This document shows positions 1 through 12,130 of a DNA stretch of 64,000 nucleotides, piece by piece. Positions within the stretch are counted from its first letter, which is position 1. Every line of letters begins with the position of its first letter. A program made the translations under genes and the position numbers. The stretch is from Edaphochlamys debaryana. Taxonomy: Eukaryota; Chlorophyta; Chlorophyceae; Chlamydomonadales. The notes under the pieces are model-generated. The model worked only from the letters and a program-made list of their open reading frames with translations, did no database searches and was not told the origin of the DNA. The stretch covers positions 58,475 to 122,474 of the forward strand of contig JAEHOE010000217.1 of assembly GCA_016858145.1 (NCBI GenBank), in the 5' to 3' direction.

Positions 1-3000
1 CTGCCCCCTGCACCGGGCAGCACGCGCAAGGGCCCGCTCCGCCCTTGGTCAGCTGGGGGCGGCCCTGGAGGACGTGCAGGCGGCGGTGGGGGACGAGCCC
101 AAGGTGGGGGAGCCGGTGTTGTCGGGCATTTGGTGGGGGCAGGGGTGCATGGGCTTACGGAGCATGGGTGCATGGGAGCAGGGGTGTGGGAGTGGTGTGG
201 TGAAGACGCTGGGTTGACTTCGTTGTCAGACCCCGCTTGCCCGGCCCCCTTCCCCACCCAACCCGCTTCTCCCCACAGAACCCCGACTACCTGGTCGCAC
301 GGGCCATGCTCCTGGAGCGGTTGGGGCGGTACCAGGAGGTGAGGGGGCAGGGGCGGAGGGCAGGTGGGTAGAGCATTTCGAGCCATCAAGGGCAGGTTGG
401 CGGGGGAAAACGTTGAAATTATTTGGGGGGGTTGCTGGGGGGGCTACCAAGAGGTGAGGGGGGAGGGCGAAGGGTACGGGAGGCAGGGGGACAGGGGGGC
501 GCTGGCCTTCGCATAGCCGCGAGGAGGTGAAGGCTTGAGGGGGATGGGACTGCCCGGGTGCAAAGGCTGCGGATGTTTCTGGGAGGGCCGAGCCGCGGTC
601 GGCGGGACTTGCAAGGGCTGGTCGAACAGTGGGGGTGTGCTTGGCATCTGCGCCCCTAAGCACCCAAGCCCCGCCCCCTGCTACCCTCATCGCCCCAACC
701 CCCCCCCCACACACACACACTCAGGCCATAGACGACTACTCGTCCGCGCTGCCGCTGCTCAAGGCGGCGGGTCGGCCCCTGTTCGAGGGCCTGTTCAACC
801 GGGGGTACTGCTACAAGTGGGGCTGGAGGGGCTGGGGGGGAGGGAGGGGGCTGGGGCGGGCGCCAGGGGCAGAAGCCGGGGCAGGGCATGCATTGGATTC
901 CCCGTCACGAGCGCTCCATGCATGCCGCCCACCTGCCCGTGCGTGTGCTGCCTATCTCGATCTCAACTGTCCCCTCGCCCCGCTCGCTACCCCCTGCCCA
1001 CCTGACCCCTCCTCCCCCCCTTCCCCCTGCTCTCCCCCCAGGATGCTGGGCCAGGTGGAGAGTGCCATTGGGGAGCTGGAGGCGGCGCTGCTGGCCGCAC
1101 CCACCAGCATGACCGTGCGGGTGGGGGAGCCGGGGGACGGGGGAGGGCGGTTGGAGACGGGTGGGGAGATGTAGGGGGGGTTAGAGGCGGGACAGGGGGG
1201 GGGGGGCTGGGATGGGAGGTTAGGGGGCAGATGGGGGGAGGTATGGGAACAGGGCAGGCTAGGGGCTGGCCTGAAGGGCGGCCGCACGGCCGCGACGCTG
1301 TGGCTAGCTCTACCCGCTTATCCCACACGCGTCTCTCCCCGCCTCACCTGTTTCCTCCACTCCGCCCGCTCCCTCCCCACCCCCACCCCCACCGCCACAG
1401 ACGGTGCTGGGGGTGCTGTACCTCTCCAAGCGGCGGTACGCCAAAGCCGCGGACCTCTTCACGGTGGTCGCCACACAGGTACGGCCGTGGCCGTGGACGG
1501 CCCTGGAGACACTGACCGGGGTTGGGGTGGGGCCCCCAGGGGTCCCCGAGGAGGCTTGCGCAGGCTCGGATAGGGTCCCGGCCGCTCTCCCTCGCATGCC
1601 ACGTGCACCCCCCCCCTTGCCCCCCGCCCTCTCCTGCCCTCCCCTCCAGCAAACCGAGTCCTGCTCCGCCCTCTCCAACGCCGGCCTCGCCTCCTACCTC
1701 GCCGTAACGGCAGACTTCGATGACTCATCCGCCGCCACCCGCGCCGCCTCCCTGTTGGAGCAGCGCAAGCGGGCGGCGCTGGCGGCGGCGGCGGGCGCGC
1801 GGCGGCCGGCGCTGGCGGCGGCGGCCGGGGCGGCGGCGGCGGGGGCCGACGGCGCGAGCAGCAGCAGCACGCCGGGTGGGTGGGATTGCGGGACATGGGC
1901 TCTGGGCCTGGGCCTGGCCTGGGCCTCAGTGCACGAGGATTGTCCTGCTAGGGCCCAGCAACAGGGCCAGCTGCCGGACCCAACGCATCTGACCCCTGAC
2001 GTCTTGCCCCCTCTCCAAACCCCCGCCCCCAGGCACGCCCGCCGATACCCCCCGTCGCCGCACGCTGGCCTGTCAGGTCACCCGGGCCAAGGAGAGGGAC
2101 ACAGCGGCGGCGGTGGCGCGGCCGGGGAGCGGGTGAGGCCTGGGGGGGGGGCGGGAGGCAGGGGAATGGGTGTGTGGTGCTGCGGTGGGGACCCCACTGA
2201 GGGTTAGGGGACGGGCGTAAGGGGGTCAGGGGGTCAGGGGGATTGAAGAACTCGTGATGTCCGAGACCCACGCCCTTGTGCAGATTCACGCCTCTTTCCC
2301 ACTCCTCTCCCCATGTCCTCACTCCTGCGGTCCGTCGCACCCGCCCCAACCTCCACGCTTTCCCCACCTTGCCCCCCACCCCCACCCCAGGCGCCCCGCC
2401 AAGGCCGCACCCGGTGTGGCCGCCCTGCTGGACGCAGCCAAGGCGGCGGACGAGGGGGCGCTCAAGGCGCCGGTGAGGGGGGGGCTGGGGATCGGGCCTG
2501 GGGGATGGGCCTGAGGGATGGGGGCTGGGGGCTGGGGGATGGTAGGGGCGCGCCCCCCGTGCACCCCTGACCTCCCCTCCTCCCGCCACTGTCGTCAGCG
2601 CAGTGCAGATGCCCTGACAGCACTTTTGCCCGAAATGTTCTGGAACTCTCTACGCCGCTACCAATTTAAGCCCCTAACAGCACTTCCGCCCGTGATGTTT
2701 TGTACGTCTCCAGAAGTCAAGGCCTTAAACCCTGGATGAGCAACTTCCGTTTTCCCCCCCCAGCCCACCTCCCGGCACGGCGCTGGCGCTGCCCTGGCCG
2801 ACGGGGCCGAGGACAGCGGCGACAGCGAGGACGAGGCGGCGGCGGCGGCGGGGCCAGGCGGCGGCGGCGGCGGCGAGGGTCCGCCGCTGGGCCCCGGCGG
2901 CGAGCCGCCCCCCACCGTGTACCTGCCCGCTGACCCCCGGCAGTGGGCGGCGGACGTGGTGCGGGAGAACGAGAGTCAGACGGTGGGGGATGCTGACAAG

Positions 3001-6000
3001 AAGCTGGCGTTAGAGCAGGTGAGAGGGTGGGGCGGGTGTTGGGATGGGTGGAGCGAGGAGCCAGACGGCGGGAAATTGGGACAAGAGACGTGGAGGCGGG
3101 GGCAGGCGTTTACAGGCAGGAGTTGAGGCGGGTGGGTCAGGGGAGCGGGGGGGACACCGGGGGCCGGAGTGAGAGGTGCGGAGCACGGGCAGGCGGGGCT
3201 ATGGGCATAGGGGTCCGGGCTCCTGAGGTGGACCCAACCACCCTTCTCAACACACGTCCCAGTCCCCATCACCTCAACGCAACCCCCCCTCCCCCTTCCC
3301 CACCCCCGCAGGCCCTCTCTCGCTTCGACGCCGCCCTGTCCAACCAGCAGCGGGCGGCGGCGGAGCGGGCCGAGGCGGCGCGCGCCGCCGCCGCCGCCGC
3401 CCGCAAGCGCGCCGATGACCAGCTGCGGGGCGTGCCCGCGCCGCCGCCCGTGGTCAAGCCTCCGGAGAAGCCCAGCCGCTACGTTTTGGACCCGGGTGAG
3501 AGGGTGTGGGAGGGTGTGGGGGATAGGAGGAAGGAGGAAGTTTGTACGGGGCAGGGAGGTGAAGAGGGGACGGGGCAGGAAGAGAGTAGACGGAGGCGGG
3601 TGAGACGTGGGAGGGTGTGGGGGAAGCGGGCGTGCGCGGGGCGGGGAGGTGAGAATAGGAAAGTGCAGAACCTAGAAAGGCACTGAAGGAGACTCCGAGC
3701 AAAGACGGCTTGCACGGATAGGTCCCGCCTATCCATCCCATACTCACCCCGCACTCACCCCACCCCACCCCATCCACCTCTCCGCCCAGACACGACCGCC
3801 GTCGAGGTGGGCGAGGCGGGGGACGTCCCCGACGGCCTGTTGCTGCTGGTGACCCGCGCCAACCGCACCCCCGGCACCGCCGTGGTGCACGACCGGGAGA
3901 TCGAGGAGGGGGAGGTGCAGTACAACAGGTGGGGCGGCTGTGGGGCGGCTGCGTGGTTCAGGGAGGGATGGAGGGGGGGCCTTGGAGAGGGTTGGGGTGC
4001 GGGGCTGGGGGTGGGGGGTGGGAGCAGGGGGTGGGGCGCTTTGTGGAGCGCGAGCCCTCCTCAACTCCTCTGTGCCTCAACTCCCCACCTCCCACCCGCC
4101 CCTCCCTCCCTCCCCCCAGGGGCCTGGTCCTCCTCTCCCTGGGGCGGCTGGCGGAGGCGGGGGTGGACCTGGACGCCGCGCTGGCGGCCAACCCCCACCA
4201 CGCACACTACCCATACTACCAGGCGAGGGCGAGGGCGAGGGCGAGGGCGAGGGCGAGGGCGAGGGCGAGGGCGAGGGCGAGGGCGAGGGCGAGGGCGAGG
4301 GCGAGGGCGAGTCGGGGCTGACTGCTCCGGTGCTTGTGTGCTGTGTGTTGGAGTGTCCGAGCGTCATGGGTGTTCAACCGCCATTAACCCTGTTGTTCGC
4401 CGACCCCCCGCCATCCCCGCAGGCGGTGGTGTGTGCCCGGCGGGGTCAGGACGACAAGGCCATCGGTTGGGACAACCTGGTGAGAGGTTGGGTGTGGAAG
4501 AAGGGCCTACTTGATACAGCAGGTCAGCAGGTTTTGGCAGAGACCAACAGGGCACCCGCGGTTCGCGCTTGGACCCACCGCACCCAGCGCCTCGCATCCT
4601 CCCCCCCTCCCCCCCAGCCGACCCCAACCGACCCTAACCCTTCCCTTCATCCTCCCTCCCTTCCCGTGGCCCCTCCCTCCCCCCCCAAGGCCCTGGCCCG
4701 CAACCCCCGCTACTTCCACGCGCTCTACCACCTGGGCCTGGTGCTGCACCTGCGCGGGGATCACTCCGAGGCCATACAGCGCCTGGACGCGGCGGCGGCG
4801 CTGCAGCCGAGGGACTGGCGGGTCATGGAGGCGCGGGCGAGGGTGCTGCAGGTAGGGGGGTGGGTGGGATGGAGGAGGGTGTGTGTGGGGGGGGGGGGGT
4901 GGGGGGCCAGATAGGGGAGGGACTGCGGAAGCGGCGCATACCTTGCGTATTACACCTTGTGCACTACGCGTTCTGCATGTACTGCACGTACTACGCACGG
5001 TTCGCTACACCTGCTGCGCATGCTGCACTTGAGTGTACTGCACCTACCACACGTACTGTACCTACTACACGTACTGCACCTACCACACGTATTTCATAGA
5101 CTCTGCCCGCACACCTAGTTGCATTGCCTGTGGACCCAGCAACGCAGTGGCCCTCCCTCTTGCCTAACTCCACGACTCCATCTTCCCGCCTCCCTCTCCC
5201 CCGTTCTCCCCCCTCTTCGCCCCTACAGAACCTGGACCGACACAGCGAGGCGGTTCCGGCGCTGCGGGACGCACTGGCGGCAGTGCGCCTAGACGGAGAC
5301 CAACCGCCGGCGGTGAGGGGGAACTGGGGGGCGGAGGCAGGGGCATGAGCCGAGCATTAACTCCCGTTTCCACCCCATAACCCGCTGCACGGCCCCCGGC
5401 CCCCGCCCCTCAACACCCGCGCCCCCCCCTGCCCCACCTCACCCCCCCAGGTGTCCGCGCGGCTCCACTTCGCCCTCGCCCAGAGCGCCGTGGCGGCCCA
5501 CAAGCCCGCGCTGCTGCGGGAGAGCCTGCGCCTGGCCAGGCTGTTCGGGCAGGCGAGCGCTGGGGGAGGGGGAGGGCGGGGGCGGGTGTGGGGGCTGAGC
5601 TGAGCGCGACCGCGTCACGGGAGGGGCGGCGGCGGGGTTCAGCCCCTCTGTCCTCTACGAAACTCAACCCCCCCACACCCCACACCCCACACCCCAGGAC
5701 CCCGCCTCCGTCTACAACCTGCGCGGCTGCCTGGCGCGCAAGGAGCGGCAGTTCCCCTCGGCGCTCAAGTACCTGACGCGGGCGGTGCGCCGCGCCCCGG
5801 GCGACGCGCGCTTCTTGTACGACAGGGCGCAGTGCTACTGCGACATGGGGAGGTGGCCCGAGGTGTGGGGGGGACAGGGGGGGTAGGGATGGGGATTACG
5901 GTTGCGCGTGCCATGGGTACGGGGCTGGCGGAGCCTGACAGGATGACGCGTGCGCTCGAAAGCGCCTTGCGGCTGAGTGGTGTGGGAAGCACCCCCCCCC

Positions 6001-7532
6001 CGCTCCTTCTCCTGCTCACCCCCTCCATCCCCTCCCGCTCCACCCTCCACCCCCACCTCCATCAGGCCATTGACGACCTGTCCTCGGCGCTCGAGCTCAT
6101 GCCCTCCTCCCCCCTGCTGCTCTTCAGCCGGGGGGGCGCGCAGCTGTCGTTCGAGGCGGGGGACGCGGGGGCGGCGGCGGAGGACCTGGGACGGGCGGTG
6201 GAGCTGTGCGGGGTAGGTGGTGGCGGGGGTGGGGGTTGGGGGGAAGATGAGGACAACTTGGCGGGGAGCCTCATCGGGCGGAGGAAAAAGGGATACGGAC
6301 ATGTACGAACGGGGCGCGGGCGAGGTCGTAGCTGGTGGGGGAGAAGGAGCGCCCGGCGCCCGGTTGCACCTTCGTGTTGCGTCTGTCCTCATTCCTCACC
6401 CCCTCTCCCCCATTCCGCTCCACCCCACCCCCACCCCCCAGGGCTCGCTCAAGGGCGACGGCCCGCTGTGGGAGTCGCGCAAGTTTATGGCCTCGGGCTC
6501 GGGCTCGCCCGACCTCAGCCCCTCGCTCTGGTGCGTGGCGGCGTGTGCGTGGCGGCGTGTGCAGCGCCGGGGGCCGACAGCCAACGAGGGACGGGGCACG
6601 GCTCGTCATCCCTGACCCTCCCCATCCTCACCACCCCCCTCCTCCTCTCTCCACTCCCCCCCCTCACCCCGCCCCTCACCCCCCCCCCCCAGGTACCAGC
6701 TGGGCCTGGCCCGGGCCCGCTGCTCCCGGGCCCCGGAGGCCGTGGCAGCGCTGGCCCGCGCCTGTGAGCTCATGCCCAACCACCCCGTGTTCCTGCACGA
6801 GCTGGCCAAGGCGCGGCAGGTGGGGCGCGGGATGGGGGGGGGGGGTAATACCAGCCTTAACTCTTCACATCTCCCTCCCCACACACGGTGTCACGGAATA
6901 TCGGGTGGCGCGGATGCAGAATGCGGGATGGGGGCCCAGGTGCCCCGAGCTGACCCGCAGCCCCGGGGCCAGACCCGGAGAGCTGCACGTTTCATTGAGC
7001 CCCCACAAACCCGCCGCGCCCGTCGCTCCCCCTCCCCCACGCAGGCCGCGGGCGACCCCTCGGGCGCTGTGGCCGCCTTCGGCCGCGTGCTGGCGCTGCA
7101 GCCGGGCAACGCGCGGGCGCTGCTGCGGCGGGGCCTGGCGCTCAAGGCGCTACGGCGGTACGACGAGGCGGCGGAGGATCTGCTGGCGGCGCGGCGGCTG
7201 GATCCGGGGAATCCACTTATGCAGCTGGACATGCGGGCGCTGGGTGCGTGGGGTGGGGGGGGGCGGAGGGGTGGGGGGCGAAGGGGGGGGAGGGGAGGAA
7301 GGGTGAGGGATGGGAGGAGAGCGGAGCGCGGGAAGGAAGAGCGCGAGGGAGCGTGATGCTCGGGGCACGAGGGGCCGGCTGCGCCCGGCGGCGCCACGGA
7401 CGCTTCGAGTCCCCATCCCCGCAACAACCCACCCGTGCCCCGCCCCACCCGCCCCCCGCAGGCAACGTGCAGCTCATCGAGCTGTGCACGCCCGGGGAGG
7501 AGGATGACTCATTCGTGCTCACGCGTTTCTGA
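1..7532 (+). CDS. Large TPR-repeat protein, 5' end outside the window
   Basis: About 900 residues are encoded in 22 exons: 1-103, 279-338, 725-816, 1042-1120, 1401-1478, 1650-1875, 2033-2132, 2391-2472, 2764-3018, 3312-3495, 3790-3928, 4120-4222, 4423-4479, 4690-4851, 5229-5312, 5451-5552, 5698-5862, 6066-6212, 6442-6530, 6693-6819, 7045-7243, 7462-7532 (TGA). All junction phases agree. Repeated helix pairs show the TPR pattern, for example around NARALLRRGLALKALRRYDE (exon 7045-7243), FHALYHLGLVLHLRG (4690-4851) and the exon at 5698-5862. A low-complexity Ala/Gly and acidic stretch (1650-3018) separates the N-terminal from the C-terminal TPR blocks. TPR arrays are protein-interaction scaffolds; no catalytic domain is visible and I cannot name a partner. 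Two introns (after 4222 and 5552) start with GC instead of GT. Protein identity is unknown; the TPR call is firm. Confidence 0.8.
4223..4312 (+). repeat. (GCGAGG)n hexanucleotide repeat at a 5' splice site
   Basis: Fifteen consecutive 6-bp units lie immediately after the exon ending at 4222. The exon/intron junction reads CAG|GCGAGG, so the donor of this GC-AG intron is the first repeat unit. Confidence 0.9.
4955..5096. repeat. Degenerate minisatellite in an intron of the TPR gene
   Basis: Imperfect tandem units built on GTACTGCACCTACCACAC fill part of the intron between exons 4690-4851 and 5229-5312. The units are clearest from 5035 to 5096. Confidence 0.6.
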
Positions 7533-8398
7533 GGGGGCGAGCGCGGCTGCGCCAGCAGAGGCATTGCGTGGTTCAGGATGCGTTGTGCGCATTTAGGCAA
7601 TCCTAGAGACGTGAACACTGCATGTGTTTTGATTGACAATTTAGTGACCTCATTTTGACGCAGGATTGCGCACTGTGTACTGGGAGATCGGGAATGGCTG
7701 ATTGGTGGCCGGGATAGGCGCCGGCTTGTAGAGGCGGCAAGGCGAGGGTATAGCAGGTCATGGACAGTTACAGGGTGTGACCCCCCTTGTGTGCAGAACT
7801 GCCACCCCCAAACATACGAGCGTCATGGCCCCAGCGGGCTGCATTCCATCGCGCGAGCTTCATGCTAAAGCTTCATTCTAAAGCGACTACGCCAGGCCCG
7901 CAACGAGACCACGCAGCCGCCCATATGCGGCTTGGATGACCTACAAGCACTTCCACAGCGCTCAATCCCTTTCTCCATGGCACGCACCCGTAGAGACACG
8001 TCCCAGGACACGCGCCCCGTCGGCGATGAGCGGCGCTCCTCGCCGCAAGACACATGCACAACGCGCAAGACACGACATGCGTGCAAAATCCTGCCCACCA
8101 CGCCACACCAGTCCCTGGAGGGCTCCCAGCAAACCCCACAAACCCACGTTGTGAACCCACTCATTTCGTGTCCAGTTGAGACACCACCGCTTAGTACAAG
8201 AGCTTAGAGACTGTGTAGAGAAAGAAAGCCCGGCTGACCAAGTCGACGCGCCGCGCCCTCCCCTCGCAAGCCCCGCCCCCGTCTGGTGCGCCCAACCGTT
8301 CGCCCACGCATCTGGCCACAGCGCCGGCCCCCCACGGGGTCCAGCAGCCGCACGCACAGAGCCACCAGCACCGCATCGCGCTGCATACCGCCGCCGCC
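7533..8398. other. Convergent intergenic region, shared 3' flanks
   Basis: The TPR gene (+) and the bZIP gene (-) end towards each other here. No coding region or element is visible. A TGTAA polyadenylation motif for the minus-strand gene lies at 7768-7772 (TTACA on the plus strand), about 630 nt past the bZIP stop; that distance makes it only a candidate. Confidence 0.4.
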
Positions 8399-10217
8399 TC
8401 AGCACACCGGCTCCTGCTTAATAGCTATGGAGCACGGGGTCTGGGCGGCGTCGGGCAGCGTCGGGCAGTCGCAGGAGCCCTCCGTAGCGGCCGCTTCACC
8501 CAGGGAGGGCGAGGGCGCTGCGCTGTGGCCATCCGCGGCGGACGATGACGGCTTGGCTTCCCCGGGGTCGCGGAGGAGGGTGGTGACGCCCGCCGCGCCC
8601 AGCTTGAGCATGGCTCGACGGCCCAGGTAGCGGTGCCGGTCAAACAGCATGCGTCGCGCGGCCCGGCCGCTCTTGGCAAAGCGGGAGCACAGCTGCGCCA
8701 TAGCCTGTAGGAGGCCGCTGAAGGAGGCGGAGGACACGGCGCCGTCGGGGCCGACCACGCCAGCCATCTGCGGAAGAGGGCACAGAGGGGCTTCATGAGT
8801 AAGGATGAATCCTGGTCATTTGAAGCGTGGAAGGCGTCACGCAGGCAGGCCTAAAGTGCCGAGGGGCCACGGCCACGGACCCATCACGGAGCAGACAGGC
8901 GTGAGTTTCAGGCCCATACCGCCCGGCAGAGGCCTCCCCGCCCGTAGACCCCACAGCCCACCCCGCCAGCCCGGCCTCACCAGCAGCATCGGCACGACGG
9001 AGCAGAACAGCGCCACGGCCTTATCCGAGGAGAGAAGTGAGCAAGCCACCAGCATGGTAACTATAATTACTGGGAGGACCACAGCAGGATCCATGGTCTT
9101 GCCCACTCGCCCCTCGGACACGCCCGCGGCACCGTTGGCGCGCGACATGTGCAGCAGCTGGTTCTTCAGCGTCGTGTTCTCACGCGCGAACGTCTCGAGC
9201 ATTGCCCGCAGCTGCATGTTCTCCGTCTCCATGTTCTGTACGAGGGGACGGCGGCGCGGGGATACCCTCAGCAAGGCACGCGGCGGGCGCAGATGTCGGC
9301 CGTCCATAACCCCTCCGACATAAACGCCCGCCCCAGGCCGAACGGAAACCGAAACAGGGAATATGCGTGATACCCAAGCGCACCTTGAGCTTGTCCTCGA
9401 GCTCGCTCCACATCGCCTTCTTCCGCTCGCGGGAACGGGCAGCCGTGACGCGGTTCTTGGCCAGTCGCCGCTGCCGCCGCCGCTCCGCCGGGTCTTCGAT
9501 TTGCCGCCAGTCGACCTGTTACAAGGAAAGGGGAATGCGGTAAGCGAGCTGCAAAAATGCGGGGAATGCGCGGGGCCAACAATCACCGAAACCCAGACAG
9601 CCCGCGCCCACCTCAGGTGCCTTGCGCTTGTTGCTCGGCTTCTTCGAGTCCACCATCTCGTGGTCGTCTTGGTCCGAATCCGACGAGTCGTCCGACTGTT
9701 CGGAGGCGCGGCTCGCTTGCCGACTCGCTTGTCGGCTGCTCGTGACCGCGGCCTGAGCGCTGCGGACCTTGGCCTCGTCCACGATTGGCGCTGCTGCCGG
9801 CGCAGGCAGCGGTGTCTGCATCGGCGCGCAGTAGGCCGCCTGAAGCATTGCCGCCCAGACTTGCGCCTGAGTCGTGGTCACGAGCCGCGGCACCAGGCCG
9901 GGCACCGGCAGACCTGCCAGACCCGCAGCGAACATCGGCTGCGGCGCTGGCGAGACGACAGGCGAAGCAGGAGCGGTAGCGCCTCCCTCGGAAGACTGGC
10001 TTGAGCAGGAGCTGGTCGGAACTGCTGCTGCCAGCACCGGCTGCGGAGCCGGGGGCAGCTCCTTAACCGGTTGAGGCTCCAGTTGTTGGTTGTCGGAGTG
10101 GAGGAACTGCATCAGCTCCTCCGAGAAGAGGTCGTCGAGGTCATCTGGAAGCGCGGGGATTCCGGACCCAGTGGGCTCGCTCAGGAGAGCGGCCAGGTCT
10201 ATGTTGTCCACCTCCAT
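8399..10217 (-). CDS. bZIP1: Membrane-anchored bZIP transcription factor, bZIP60/CrbZIP1 type (ER stress)
   Basis: Four exons, 9612-10217, 9384-9515, 8981-9235 and 8399-8767 (TGA), encode 453 residues. The first ATG gives an acidic N-terminus (MEVDNIDLAALL) rich in D, E and Q, as in activation domains. The basic region has the invariant N-x7-R (NRVTAARSR, residues 223-231) and is followed by a leucine zipper across the exon 2/3 junction. A hydrophobic segment (DPAVVLPVIIVTML, about residues 295-331) predicts membrane anchoring. This order, bZIP then transmembrane segment, is that of plant bZIP60 and of the C. reinhardtii bZIP1, whose mRNA is cut by IRE1 during ER stress. A matching 32-nt unconventional intron lies exactly over the membrane segment (9053-9084). 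Orthology to CrbZIP1 is inferred from architecture, not from alignment. Confidence 0.85.
9045..9092 (-). promoter_or_regulatory. Predicted IRE1 unconventional intron: two hairpins flanking 32 nt
   Basis: On the bZIP mRNA a 5-bp stem GGAUC/GGUCC closes a 7-nt loop CUGCUGU (9092-9076), matching the IRE1 consensus CNG|CNGN with the cut between 9085 and 9084. A second stem, GUUAC/GUGGC (extendable by one A-U pair), closes the loop CAUGCUG (9061-9045). Cutting in the same UG|CUG context there, between 9053 and 9052, removes exactly 32 nt (9084-9053). The two sites share the direct repeat TGCTG, so the joined product is the same for small shifts of the cut. Excision shifts the frame: after residue 296 the protein reads AGGLLTSLLG and stops at about 306 residues, losing the membrane segment. 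The second loop deviates from the consensus by one position. Structure is read by eye. Confidence 0.75.
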
Positions 10218-10323
10218 TTGGCGCAGAGCGCGGGCAGAAGAGGCCGTCAAGCGTTTGAAAGAGTCTCGGCTGCGATGCTGTTGCGCTGTTGTGTGAGGAA
10301 CTTTTGAGTGTCTTGTGTATCTA

Positions 10324-10682
10324 ACGCCCTTGAGGAGTGTCTATGTGTGCGAAGGGGAGCTCGGGACGTGTCTACCTACCTACGAATGCCTGGGCCTCGC
10401 CAGCGAACCGGCCTTTAGGGACACGCTGTCCGGCCTCGGCAATCGCGCCCGTGCGGCCCAATGCAGCGGGCCTCAGGCCCGGCGGAGGCCCGCACCGCTC
10501 CAGATCGTCTTGGAATCGCCTGCCAAGCCCAGCAACGCGCTCGCGCAGCGCAACACACCAGCCCGAGCGGGTCAAAGCATCATGCGCGGGTCACCTGCTC
10601 GCCACTGTCGCCGTTTTAGGACCCAGACCCTACCCGAGTCCTCAGGATAGCCGCTGAGCACCTGATCACGCCGCACCTGGCT
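10324..10682. repeat. Dispersed repeat, copy 1 (partner at 11791-12130)
   Basis: Nearly the same sequence recurs 1.47 kb downstream in direct orientation, starting ACGCCCTTGAGGAGTGTCT and running to the block with CTGATCACGCCGCACC. This copy has about 20 extra bases around 10570-10590, including a second GCGGGTCA. No terminal repeats or target duplications were recognised, so the element type is unknown. Confidence 0.75.
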
Positions 10683-11790
10683 AGGGGCGCAACAACCCCG
10701 ACCTGAACTCATCCGCTTCCATCAACCAGAGCAACCCATCCGCAACTGCGACAGGCACGACAACCTGACCATATGGGCGTGGAGCCACACAGGTACAAGG
10801 TGCTGCAGCGCCGTTTTAGGCAGACGCACGGGCGTCACGAAGGCACGAGGTGAACTAGAGGTGTGAGAGGACGTCGTGCCGGCCCCGAGAGGTTCGGCCC
10901 CCTCGTCCCCGTTGCACGGCCGTTGGGTGGCACTGTAAGCACAAATAGAACGCTGACCAGTGCAGTGCGCCAGCCAAGCAGGCAGGGCCACAGAACTCAA
11001 GGAAGGTTTGCCCTAAACCCCAACATGCCCCAACCCTCCCCAACCCTCACTCGACGCACGCACAACCCCCGGGGCCGGCAGTAAGGGGCAGTACACAGCG
11101 GCTTTGTGGTCGGTGAGGCTGCCCCAGGCTTTGTGGTCGTGCCGGGGCCTCAGTGCTCTGCCCTCAGACGAGCTACCATAAGGGGGGCCGACGCTCAGCT
11201 GGCCAAGCAGCCTGTGTGAGGTCCTCTGCCCCGACCTCCCGGCTACTCCCCACCCGGTACCCCCACCACCACGCCACCAGTGCCCTTCTTACCAGTCTCC
11301 ATGACTCTAAACCCTTCAAGCTCGGAACCTGAGGAGGCCACCGGTGGAGTAGCCTGCACAGCCTGCCAGCTGGGACACCTCTCTTACCCCTAAAATCGGT
11401 TGATCTGTGCCCCTACGGAGTGGGCCATTCTGGGGCGAAAGATTTCACATGGCTTTCGCCGTGCCGGCCCCCTTATCGTTTGCTCTTGCGGCGGTTCCTT
11501 CTTGAGCCACCATCCCTCGACGCTTGCTTGTCAACGGAAGCCTGCCGGGTGTCCAGGGCCTGTCAGCCTGCAGGGACCCGTCTAGATGATCCGCCCCGCC
11601 CAGCTCCGTTGTGGTTGGTGGCGCTCTGCTGCCTGCTCGCCGAAACCCTCGGAACCCCAGCAGTGGCCCTGTACGCCTCGACACATGGCGTTCCTGTCAT
11701 GCAGCCCCTTCACCCCTGACGCCCTAGGCCCCAGCAACGCCCTCAAGGACCCCTGCTGTGTATGGCCCTGCTCAGTCCGACGTGTGTCTC

Positions 11791-12130
11791 ACGCCCTTGA
11801 GGAGTGTCTGTGTGTGTGAAAGGGCACTCGGGACGTGTCTACCTACCTACGAATGCCTGGGCCCCGCCAGCGAACCGGCCTTTAGGGACACGCTGTCCGG
11901 CCTCGGCAATCGCGCCCGTGCGGCCCAATGCAGCGGGCCTCAGGCCCGGCGGAGGCCCGCACCGCTCCAGGTCGTCTTGGAATCGCCTGCCAAGCCCAGC
12001 AACGCGCTCGGGCAGCGCAACACATCAGCCCGGGCGGGTCAACTGCTCGCCACTGTCGCAGTTTTGGAACCCAGACCCTACCCGAGTCCTCAGGATAGCT
12101 GCTCAGCGCCTGATCACGCCGCACCCGGCT
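11791..12130. repeat. Dispersed repeat, copy 2 (partner at 10324-10682)
   Basis: Direct copy of the preceding repeat with scattered substitutions. It lacks the roughly 20-bp extra segment. Confidence 0.75.

Noticed and set aside
9125..9235. Alternative pair of CAGCTGC loops in the bZIP mRNA as IRE1 sites
   Set aside because: They are 54 nt apart, so removal would keep the frame and the membrane segment; the 32-nt pair fits the known mechanism.
10218..10250. Extended N-terminus of the bZIP protein
   Set aside because: The extension would start with TTG; the first ATG at 10217 is preferred.
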